Below, one piece after another: positions 13,444 through 20,112 of a DNA stretch of 21,995 nt. The stretch spans positions 1-21,995 of the forward strand of contig CAKTOJ010000019.1 of the NCBI GenBank assembly GCA_934589665.1, written 5' to 3'. The notes beneath the pieces were generated by a model. It saw only the letters and a list, made by a program, of their open reading frames with translations. It was not told where the DNA came from and searched no databases. Position 1 is the stretch's first letter. Every line of letters begins with the position of its first letter. Origin of the DNA: an uncultured Oscillospiraceae bacterium (lineage in GTDB: Bacteria; Bacillota; Clostridia; Oscillospirales; Oscillospiraceae). The translations under genes were made by a program, and so were the position numbers.

Positions 13444-14709
13444 TCAGCGCAGCTCGGCGGTGAAGGTAATGACATCGCCGCTGATATCCGCGCGGATGGA
13501 CCCTTTGTGTCCCTCGGCAATGCTGCGTGCGATGGAAAGTCCGATGCCGAAGCCGCCGGACGCGCTGCGTGAGGGATCGGCACGGTAGAATCGGTCGAAC
13601 AGCTTCGAGGTGTCAACCGGCACGGAGGTGTCGCACCGGTTCGAGGTGCGCAACACCACGCCGCGCCGCGTCTTTTCCAGCGTGAGCGAAATGGGAGAGC
13701 CGGGGAGCGCATATTTTACAGCGTTGTCAAGCAGAATGGAGACAAGCTGGCGCACGGCGTACTCGTCACCGCGGCAGATCAGATCGGGGGTGATGGAGAG
13801 CGTCAGTGCGTGGCCTTCGGAGGCTGCAAAATCGCGGAAGGATTCCGCTGTTTCGCTCACGGCAGTGCTGATGGGAAAATCCTCCAGCTTAAGCGGTGAG
13901 GTTTCCTCGTCCATGCGCGAGAGCGTTACGAGCGAGCTGACCAGCTCGGTGAGCTTATCCGTCTGAGCAAGCGCCTTGTCGATCCATTTCTGATGCCCGA
14001 CGTCCATTTCCAGAACCTTCAGGCTTGTGGCAATGACCGTGATGGGCGTTTTGAGCTCGTGCCCTGCGTCGGTGATGAACTGCTTCTGCCGTTCGGCGGA
14101 GCGCACGACCGGATCAATGGCGCGGCGGGAGAGCAGCACGACCAGCGCAAAGACCAGCAGAATGCATCCGACATCCGCGGCCAGCGACCAGACCGCCAGC
14201 GTGCGCACTGTGCGCATGGCCTGATAGCAGTCGAGAAAAATGGCGGAGCACAGGCCGCTGCCATCGTCCGTGACAAGGTATTTATAACCGGAATAGTAGC
14301 CGAAGCCCGTGCCGTGCCGCAGCGCGACGGCAAGATATTCCGCTACGTCATCCTCGGTGACGGCGGCAATCTTACCGAGCTCGGCGCTTGTCAGCGTGCC
14401 GTCGTCCGTATAGCGCAGGACGAAAAAACGGGTGGAAAAGGGTGTTTCGGGGCCGAAAGGGCCGCTGTGCCGCTCACCGTCTGTCCCCTTTTTATCGGGG
14501 GGCGGCACGGCACCATCCTCCGGGGAGACCGGAGGCGCGGAAAAAGGGATCGTACCCTGATTGCGCTCGATGAGCTCAAGCGTCTGCGTCAGGTCGGAGT
14601 TGACGGAAATGTAGTTTGCCGCGTTGACAACGACCGTCAGCAGCAGCATGACCGCCGCGACCGAAAGCGTGGCGATGCGGATGAAGCGGTTGCGCAGCCG
14701 ACGGATCAT
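13444..14709 (-). CDS. Sensor histidine kinase
   Basis: A 421-residue membrane-bound kinase. Two membrane segments, about residues 11-31 and 171-194, flank an extracytoplasmic domain of about 140 residues with a Pro-rich, charged stretch (55-90). The cytoplasmic part has the H box with phospho-acceptor His217 (ITDAGHELKTPITVI), N box Asn329 (LLDNAVKYA), F box (LFDRFYRADPSRS) and G box (GGFGIGLSIA). There is no clear HAMP domain between the membrane and the H box. ATG 14709 overlaps the stop of the response regulator as ATGA, and GGAGGAGGG precedes it, so the pair is translationally coupled. Its position next to VTC, DUF4956 and beta-helix lipoprotein genes suggests an envelope or ion signal; the signal itself is unknown. 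Confidence 0.95.
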   Translation of the reverse strand: MIRRLRNRFIRIATLSVAAVMLLLTVVVNAANYISVNSDLTQTLELIERNQGTIPFSAPPVSPEDGAVPPPDKKGTDGERHSGPFGPETPFSTRFFVLRYTDDGTLTSAELGKIAAVTEDDVAEYLAVALRHGTGFGYYSGYKYLVTDDGSGLCSAIFLDCYQAMRTVRTLAVWSLAADVGCILLVFALVVLLSRRAIDPVVRSAERQKQFITDAGHELKTPITVIATSLKVLEMDVGHQKWIDKALAQTDKLTELVSSLVTLSRMDEETSPLKLEDFPISTAVSETAESFRDFAASEGHALTLSITPDLICRGDEYAVRQLVSILLDNAVKYALPGSPISLTLEKTRRGVVLRTSNRCDTSVPVDTSKLFDRFYRADPSRSASGGFGIGLSIARSIAEGHKGSIRADISGDVITFTAELR

Positions 14710-15380
14710 ACGCCCTCCTCCAGCACATAGCCAAGGCCGCGGTTGGCGTGGAGCGAGAGCCGTGAGCCGATAGACTTGAGCTTCTTGCGCAGATTGGAGA
14801 TGTTGACCCACACGACGCTGATCTCTGCGTCAGCGTCCCAGCCCCAGACCTGCTCCATGATGCGCTCGGCGGAAAAAACCTGCCGCGGCGAGCGCAGAAA
14901 GAGCTCCATGATCTGGAATTCGCGTCCGCTGAGCCGAATGCTCTCCGTGCCGCAGCGCAGCTCGCCCGTGGCGGGATCGAGCGTCAGGTCGCCATAGAGC
15001 AGCACACTCGGCCGGTAGGCCTCGCTGCGGCGCAGGATGGCGCGCACGCGGCTCAAAAGCTCGTCGGGGTCAAAGGGCTTGGGGAGATAATCGTCCGCGC
15101 CGGCGTTGAAGCCGGTGATGCGGTCCTCCTTTTCGCCCTTGGCGGTGAGCATCATGATGGGCGTCTTTATACCCTCGCTCCGCAGCCGTTCGAGCACTTG
15201 AAGCCCGTTCATCTTCGGCATCATCACGTCGAGAATCAGCGCGTCGTATGCGCCCGATACGGCGTATTCATAGGCGTCAAAGCCGTTGTGCACAGCGTCC
15301 ACCGTGAAATGGTTTTTTTCGAAAAAGACCGTCAGCGCCTCGGCCAGATCCAGTTCGTCCTCTGCGATGAGCAGCTTCAT
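14706..15380 (-). CDS. OmpR/PhoB family response regulator
   Basis: A 224-residue response regulator. Receiver domain residues 1-115: acidic pair Glu7/Asp8, phospho-acceptor Asp51 (LILDVMMPKMNG), Thr79 and Lys101 (YLPKPF). The DNA-binding winged helix (about 125-222) has LSGREFQIMELFLRSPRQVFS, WVNISNLRKKL and the GLGYVLE wing, all typical of OmpR/PhoB proteins. These bind tandem direct repeats spaced 11 bases centre to centre; such repeats are seen at 16932-16983 in the divergent promoter of the neighbouring genes, which are its likely targets. ATG 15380 is preceded by AGGTGA. It has its own promoter (15465-15493) and is co-transcribed with the overlapping kinase. Confidence 0.96.
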   Translation of the reverse strand: MKLLIAEDELDLAEALTVFFEKNHFTVDAVHNGFDAYEYAVSGAYDALILDVMMPKMNGLQVLERLRSEGIKTPIMMLTAKGEKEDRITGFNAGADDYLPKPFDPDELLSRVRAILRRSEAYRPSVLLYGDLTLDPATGELRCGTESIRLSGREFQIMELFLRSPRQVFSAERIMEQVWGWDADAEISVVWVNISNLRKKLKSIGSRLSLHANRGLGYVLEEGV

Positions 15381-15464
15381 CCTTGTTCACCTGCCATTTG
15401 CTTTCATTTGCGCGCTTATGCGCGGCGTGCCTGCCGGAACTGCGCGGACAGGTCTCATCCGTTG

Positions 15465-15493
15465 AGTATAACGAAAAGACAGCGGAAATGCAA
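15465..15493 (-). promoter_or_regulatory. Promoter of the two-component operon
   Basis: On the - strand, TTGCAT (15493-15488), 17-base spacer, TATACT (15470-15465). It lies just after the DUF4956 stop codon. No TTTAGG repeats are seen here, so this operon need not be autoregulated. Confidence 0.65.
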
Positions 15494-15499
15494 GAGCGC

Positions 15500-16162
15500 T
15501 CACAGTGCGTCCTTCACACTCTCGCGCCCGCAGACAATGTTGAGATTGCCATTGCGGCAGCGGAGCGCGTCGAGGAACGCCTTGGGGACGATTTCGCCGG
15601 GAAGCGTGACGCGGTATTCCAGCTCGTAGAGCGTACCCATGCTGCTGGTTTTGACGCGCACAAGCTCATGTGATTTCGTGTACTGCGCGAACAGATCGTC
15701 GAAGAGCCCCTCGTAATCAAGATTTTCCGGAATGGTGATCTTGAGAACGCGCTCGGCGGCGGAGGGCCGGCCGAACTTCAGGGCGGTCAGCGCCAGCATT
15801 GCGGCAGCGAGGATCAGGAAGAATAAAAAGGCCAGCGCGACGTAACCCATGCCGGTGGCCAGACCGAGCGCCATGGCGAGGAAGAGCGCGCCGATTTCGC
15901 GCGCCGTACCGGGTGCGGAGCGGAAGCGCACGAGGCTGAACGCGCCCGCGACGGCCACGCCTGCACCGAGATTGCCGTTGACAAGCATGATGACGACCTG
16001 TACGACTGCCGGCAGGATCGCCAGCGTGACGGCGAAGCTCTGCGTGGAGCGGGAGCGGTACTGCGCGGCAAGCGCCGTGCCGATGCCGAGGAGAAGAGAG
16101 GATGCGGTACAGATGAGAAAGGCGGAGAACGTCAGCTCCGCACCGATGATCGAATTAAGCAC
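15500..16162 (-). CDS. DUF4956 domain-containing membrane protein
   Basis: A 220-residue protein. Hydrophobic segments lie at about residues 12-33, 43-62, 90-107 and 108-128, with the DUF4956 signature GAFSLVRFRSAPGTAREIG (about 73-91) followed by a glycine-rich stretch (ALGLATGMGY). The C-terminal 90 residues look cytoplasmic. DUF4956 proteins are commonly paired with VTC-type polyphosphate polymerases in bacteria; a channel or membrane-anchor role is a guess. The start is GTG 16162: AAGGAGG lies 9 bases upstream within the VTC gene, and an ATG further upstream (16261) would lie deep inside that gene. It overlaps the VTC gene by 8 bases, so the two are translationally linked. The function is formally unknown. 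Confidence 0.88.
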   Translation of the reverse strand: MLNSIIGAELTFSAFLICTASSLLLGIGTALAAQYRSRSTQSFAVTLAILPAVVQVVIMLVNGNLGAGVAVAGAFSLVRFRSAPGTAREIGALFLAMALGLATGMGYVALAFLFFLILAAAMLALTALKFGRPSAAERVLKITIPENLDYEGLFDDLFAQYTKSHELVRVKTSSMGTLYELEYRVTLPGEIVPKAFLDALRCRNGNLNIVCGRESVKDAL

Positions 16163-16892
16163 AGAAAAGGGCCTCCTTTTTGATTTGTTGGGATGCTTTT
16201 GCAAGAATATGGCGGGAATAAACCTCGCCGTATTTGGAAAACGAGGTGGGGAACACGCCAAGCTCCGAGAGCAGACGGCTGAGCCAGAGAGGACAGACGC
16301 CGGGCAGCTTGAGCTCCATCAGCACAGCGCCGCCGTCGATGATCGGTGCGCCGAAATCGCCCGCGTGCAGATCGAGCGCTGTATCGCGCCAGCGCAGATT
16401 GGTGTCGAAGGTGATACGCAGCTCGGAATCCTCACGTCCGGCGAAGGCGAGACGGTCGTAGGCAAGAAAGACGCGCGGCTGTGTGTGGTAAAGGGATTGG
16501 AAATAGCCAATCTCGCACCCGATCTGACCGAAGTCCGCTGCGGGGACCGTGCCGGTGAGCAGCGGGGCAACATTGGGGCATTCCGTTGCGATGCGGCGCT
16601 TGTAGACCACGCCGTCATACTTTTTCTTCAGCTCAACGAACACGCTGCCGTCCTCGGAGGGAACGCCGTAGCTGCGCACACGCAGCTTTTCCTTATAGAC
16701 CGGCTTTTCCAGCGACGCACGGATCAGACGATAGTCGGGCGTATCATAATAAATGTTGCAGATGGTGTACCGGCCATACCGGTCAGGCACCGTATAGGGC
16801 TCCATCGCCTCAAGCAGCGCGTGCTGCTGGGATGGCGTGAGCCAGTATTTCTTTTCGTAGCGCTCAAAGCAGCATTGGATCTGATTTGCCAT
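16155..16892 (-). CDS. Polyphosphate polymerase domain-containing protein (VTC domain)
   Basis: A 245-residue protein that is essentially one VTC domain, the triphosphate-tunnel fold that makes polyphosphate from ATP in yeast Vtc4. Tunnel-type charged residues are present in order: RYEKKY (11-16), Lys69/Arg71/Arg73 (KEKLRVRSYG), Glu87/Lys89/Lys91 (FVELKKKYDG), Lys98-Arg99-Arg100, Arg147 (AYDRLAF), Asp163/Arg167, Glu193/Lys195 (LMELKLPG) and Ser219-Lys220-Tyr221. All key positions look intact, so it is probably active; the bacterial product has rarely been tested. No SPX or membrane domain is fused; the DUF4956 partner may supply the membrane part. ATG 16892 has AAGGAGG 8 bases upstream; GTG 16901 is less likely. 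Transcription starts from the divergent promoter at 16917-16998. Confidence 0.92.
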   Translation of the reverse strand: MANQIQCCFERYEKKYWLTPSQQHALLEAMEPYTVPDRYGRYTICNIYYDTPDYRLIRASLEKPVYKEKLRVRSYGVPSEDGSVFVELKKKYDGVVYKRRIATECPNVAPLLTGTVPAADFGQIGCEIGYFQSLYHTQPRVFLAYDRLAFAGREDSELRITFDTNLRWRDTALDLHAGDFGAPIIDGGAVLMELKLPGVCPLWLSRLLSELGVFPTSFSKYGEVYSRHILAKASQQIKKEALFCA

Positions 16893-16916
16893 ATCGGGCA
16901 CCTCCTTGATGGTGGC

Positions 16917-16998
16917 ATGATAACCGCGCGACCTAAAGGAAACCTAAAGAAAGCTTATGATTTTCCTTTAGGCTGCTTTTAGGCTGCGCGGCTATGAT
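16917..16998. promoter_or_regulatory. Mirror-image divergent promoter with two tandem response-regulator boxes
   Basis: Toward the lipoprotein (+): TTTAGG at 16967-16972 and 16978-16983, then 9 bases, then -10 TATGAT (16993-16998). Toward the VTC gene (-): CCTAAA at 16943-16948 and 16932-16937, then 9 bases, then -10 TATCAT (16922-16917). Repeats are 11 bases apart in both pairs and replace any recognisable -35. This is the layout of OmpR/PhoB-type activated promoters. Confidence 0.75.
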
Positions 16999-17072
16999 GA
17001 GCGCATCCTCAGAGTGGGACGGACGTTCCGTCGGGAAAACAAAATGAAGTACGATGACAAGGAGGTCATTTG

Positions 17073-18758
17073 ATGAAAAAGAAATTTCTGCCTGCACTGC
17101 TCTGCGCGGCGACGCTGGCCTGTTCACTTGCCGCCTGCGGCGAAACGGCGAATGCCAGCGGCGGTGAGACGGCGCAAAGTATTGCTTTCGCATTTACCGA
17201 CAGCGGCATTACCGCTTCGGGAAGCCGCACGGACGGCTATGAGATCGACGGTACGGCCCTGACCATCACGGACGCGGGGACCTACACGCTCTCCGGTACG
17301 TGCGCGGACGGCTCTGTGACGGTGAAAAAGGGAACGGAGGGTGTGACGCTGGTGCTCAATGGGCTGTCGCTCACAAGCGCGGATACCGCTCCCATTTCCT
17401 GCAATAAGTCAACAGAGGTGACGATTCTCGCCGCAGACGGCACAACGAACACACTCACCGATGCGGCCGAGAACAACGACGATGCGTACCCTGACAATGA
17501 AAATGCGGAGAACGCCGTGCTCAAGTGCAAGGACGGATCGACCGTGACCCTCGGCGGCACCGGCACGCTCAACATCGTCGCCAACGGCAAGAACGGCATC
17601 AAGTCCGGCGCGACGACGGAGGAAGAGGGCGAGGCGTCCCTTACCATCCGCGATCTGACGCTCAATATTTCAGCGCCGGTCAACGACGCGGTGAACGCCG
17701 AGCAGCTGTTGAACATCGAAAGCGGTACGATCACGGTTTCGGCGGCGGATGACGCGCTCCACTGTGACCTTGTGATGAATGTCGGTGCGGATGGAACGGA
17801 TGGCCCTGCCATCAATATTACAGAGTGCTATGAGGGCCTTGAGGCGGCGGAGCTGAATATTTTCTCCGGCGACATAGACATCAATGCCTCCGACGACTGC
17901 ATGAATGCGGCCAACTCCGGCCTGAGCGGCTATGACTTCTCCATGACCATCTCCGGTGGTACGATCAACGCCTATTCCTCCAGCGGTGACGGCTTTGACT
18001 CCAACGGCGATCTGACCATCACCGGCGGCACGGTCGCGGTCTGGGCGGCGAACCGCGCGGACAATCAGCCTCTTGATGCAGACGGCACACTGACCATTAC
18101 CGGCGGCACGGTGATCGCCGCGGGCGGAAGCAGCGGCATGGGCGTGAGCATCAGTGCCGAACAGCCCTTTGCAACCTTTGGTTCAAGCAGCATGGGCGGC
18201 TTTGGCGGCGGATTCCCCGGCACGCCGGGTGAACGCCCTGACGCTGCGCAGAGCACCGATACCGCGGCACAAAGCGGTGCTCCCGCCGTGCCGGATATGA
18301 CACAGAAGCCTGAAAAGCCGGCGGATGGTGAGCTGCCTGATGGCGCGGCGTTCGGTGATATGAGCGGAACCGGAACCGCCAGCATCGCCAAGGGCGAGGC
18401 CTTTACGATCCGGGATGCTTCCGGCAATGTCGTTTACAGCGGCACGGCACTGTGCGATACCAATTATGTTTTCTTCTCCTCCTCCGACCTGACCGACGGC
18501 GGGAGCTATACGCTCTCGACCGACAGCGCCGATGTGGAAACCGCGTCGGCGCAGACCGGAACGGTCTCCTCCGGCTTTGCCGGCGGCATGGGTGGCCAGC
18601 GCCCCGGCGGAGATGGCAGCGACCGCACGCCGCCTGAAAAGCCCGACGGCGAAGCGCCGGACTTCGGCAGCGGTCAGATGCCGCCCGACCGGCCCTCCTC
18701 TTCCGGGGACGGCGCCGGTTCGGGTGCTCCCGCCGAAGCGGTTGCGCAGAAGAGCTGA
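17073..18758 (+). CDS. Lipoprotein with Cthe_2159-like carbohydrate-binding beta-helix domain
   Basis: A 561-residue exported lipoprotein. The signal peptide MKKKFLPALLCAATLACSLAAC ends in a lipobox (LAAC, Cys22), so it is anchored on the outer face of the membrane. Residues about 35-350 match the 'carbohydrate-binding domain-containing' family (PF14262, Cthe_2159), a right-handed parallel beta-helix: repeated short strands such as LTITDAGTYTLSG, VTLVLNGLSLTS, LTITGGTVAVWA and MTISGGTINAYSS, with a conserved NDAVNAEQ and SGDGFDSNGDLTITGG region. The founding member binds polygalacturonic acid and calcium. The last 200 residues are rich in Pro, Gly, Asp and Ser, with a short folded insert. ATG 17073 follows AAGGAGGT (17059-17066). 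It is expressed divergently from the VTC operon. Confidence 0.9.
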   Translation: MKKKFLPALLCAATLACSLAACGETANASGGETAQSIAFAFTDSGITASGSRTDGYEIDGTALTITDAGTYTLSGTCADGSVTVKKGTEGVTLVLNGLSLTSADTAPISCNKSTEVTILAADGTTNTLTDAAENNDDAYPDNENAENAVLKCKDGSTVTLGGTGTLNIVANGKNGIKSGATTEEEGEASLTIRDLTLNISAPVNDAVNAEQLLNIESGTITVSAADDALHCDLVMNVGADGTDGPAINITECYEGLEAAELNIFSGDIDINASDDCMNAANSGLSGYDFSMTISGGTINAYSSSGDGFDSNGDLTITGGTVAVWAANRADNQPLDADGTLTITGGTVIAAGGSSGMGVSISAEQPFATFGSSSMGGFGGGFPGTPGERPDAAQSTDTAAQSGAPAVPDMTQKPEKPADGELPDGAAFGDMSGTGTASIAKGEAFTIRDASGNVVYSGTALCDTNYVFFSSSDLTDGGSYTLSTDSADVETASAQTGTVSSGFAGGMGGQRPGGDGSDRTPPEKPDGEAPDFGSGQMPPDRPSSSGDGAGSGAPAEAVAQKS

Positions 18759-18767
18759 GTGAAAATA

Positions 18768-18804
18768 AAAAAGCGGAGACTGCATCAGTCTCCGCTTTGC
18801 CTTT
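18768..18804 (+). terminator. Bidirectional terminator between lipoprotein and DUF4317 genes
   Basis: A 12-bp stem (18770-18781 with 18787-18798), 5-base loop; T-rich on the + side and an A run (18767-18772) on the other. It ends both convergent genes. Confidence 0.82.
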
Positions 18805-18806
18805 TG

Positions 18807-19967
18807 TTACTGTGCGTCCGCTTCGCCTGACGCGCGGGGGATGCTCACGCCGATGCCGTTGATCTCCACGCCGTCGTCGGCGGGAATGAGCAGATAGCGC
18901 CGCCCGCCGATCATGCGCGTTTCAATGAGATAGCTGTTTTCGGGGGCGATGGTGATTTTGACCTCTGGGGTTGTGACCTCGAATTTTTTGCTATCGATGA
19001 TGTTGCCGGGGTTGAGCGCGGCATTCGCGCCGTACTGTTTTTCGCACTCCGCCTTGAACGCTTCGACCTTTTCTGCGCTCACGCCGCTGCTCGAGAGGAT
19101 GCCGCCTACATCGCCGACGGTCAGCTCTAGCGGCTGAGGGTCCTTACTCTCCTTGTGCTCCTGAATCCGGCCGCGGATCTGCTCGTGCACTGACTGCACC
19201 ACATCATAGCTGCAATCCTGATCCAGCGTTTCGGCCAGCGCCGTGTCGAACACATTTTTCTGCTCGGCGGCGGACATCGGAGGCTCGACGCGGAAGAGCG
19301 CGTCGATGACCTCCGTGTGGAGCAGATCAGCGTTTTTGCTGTAAAAGAGTGCGCTGTAGATGTTTGCGGCGCGGTCATCAAAGGCGGGAAAGAGAAAGCC
19401 AAGCTCAGGCGCGAGGGCGATGTGGCCGGTGGAGCTCGGATGGAAGGCTTCCTCGTCCGTATCGTAGCGCAGCTCAAGCGTGGGGGCCTTCACGGGGCAG
19501 ATGGAGCAGACGAAATACTTGTATACGTCGCTCGATGCGTCCGCCTGCAGTTCATCGTCTCTGCCGCGGTAGGGGACGTCGTAAGCGTCGGCGGCAAGGA
19601 GGATGAGGTAATTGGTCTCCCCCATATCGATCGCCTCAATGATCTTACGGCACAGCGCCTCGCGTGCGTTTGCGTCCTTGCACTCCGTCTGGCGCAGCGT
19701 CTGGAGCAGACGGTGCTCGTCGCTGTCCGCGACCTGCGCTGTGGAAAACTCGATGTCGACGAGGTTCCGGCTTAGCGTGCCGGAGAGAGACTTCTTCAGC
19801 AGCCCCAGATACATCTCCTGCTCGTCCTCGCGCATCAGGCCGAGAGAGGCGTCGATCCATGAGATGACCTCGCGGTTGGAATTGACATAACAGCCATAGA
19901 CGCGGCTGAAGTTATTTTTATCAAGCCGGAAGCGCCGGCGGATCTCGTTAAGCTCTTTCTGGTTCAT
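18807..19967 (-). CDS. DUF4317 domain-containing protein
   Basis: A 386-residue protein matching DUF4317 (PF14199) over its whole length. Visible landmarks are the N-terminal ELNEIRRRFRLDKNNFSRVYGCYVN, YKYFVCSICPVKAP, FHPSSTGHIALAPELGFLFPAFDDR and the C-terminal GGRRYLLIPADDGVEINGIGV. It has no signal peptide or membrane segment and is probably cytoplasmic. The family is found mainly in Clostridia and has no known function; FVCSICPVK contains a Cys-x2-Cys, and the middle domain might bind a nucleotide or cofactor, but I cannot show it. ATG 19967 is preceded by AAAGGAA, and a promoter lies at 20003-20031. It appears to be monocistronic. Confidence 0.92.
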   Translation of the reverse strand: MNQKELNEIRRRFRLDKNNFSRVYGCYVNSNREVISWIDASLGLMREDEQEMYLGLLKKSLSGTLSRNLVDIEFSTAQVADSDEHRLLQTLRQTECKDANAREALCRKIIEAIDMGETNYLILLAADAYDVPYRGRDDELQADASSDVYKYFVCSICPVKAPTLELRYDTDEEAFHPSSTGHIALAPELGFLFPAFDDRAANIYSALFYSKNADLLHTEVIDALFRVEPPMSAAEQKNVFDTALAETLDQDCSYDVVQSVHEQIRGRIQEHKESKDPQPLELTVGDVGGILSSSGVSAEKVEAFKAECEKQYGANAALNPGNIIDSKKFEVTTPEVKITIAPENSYLIETRMIGGRRYLLIPADDGVEINGIGVSIPRASGEADAQ

Positions 19968-20002
19968 GGTGTTCCTTTCCGATACAATAAAATGCGTAAA
20001 TT

Positions 20003-20031
20003 ATTTTATCACGGATGCCGCCGCGCGGCAA
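20003..20031 (-). promoter_or_regulatory. Promoter of the DUF4317 gene
   Basis: On the - strand, TTGCCG (20031-20026), 17-base spacer, TAAAAT (20008-20003). It lies between the upstream terminator and the gene. Confidence 0.55.
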
Positions 20032-20033
20032 GG

Positions 20034-20073
20034 AAAAAGGAACGGACAGGCTGTGTGCCTGTCCGTTCCTTTT
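20034..20073 (-). terminator. Terminator of the hydantoinase-type operon
   Basis: A 17-bp stem (20035-20051 with 20057-20073), loop TGTGT. On the - strand the stem ends in a T run (A run 20034-20038 on +). It separates this operon from the DUF4317 promoter. Confidence 0.87.
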
Positions 20074-20112
20074 CGCCGGATAAGAGAGATATGAGAAAAA
20101 TATGAGAAGAGA

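Noticed and set aside
15849..16982. 377-codon open frame on the + strand opposite DUF4956 and VTC genes
   Set aside because: Runs through the divergent promoter and antisense to two conserved genes; no recognisable domain.
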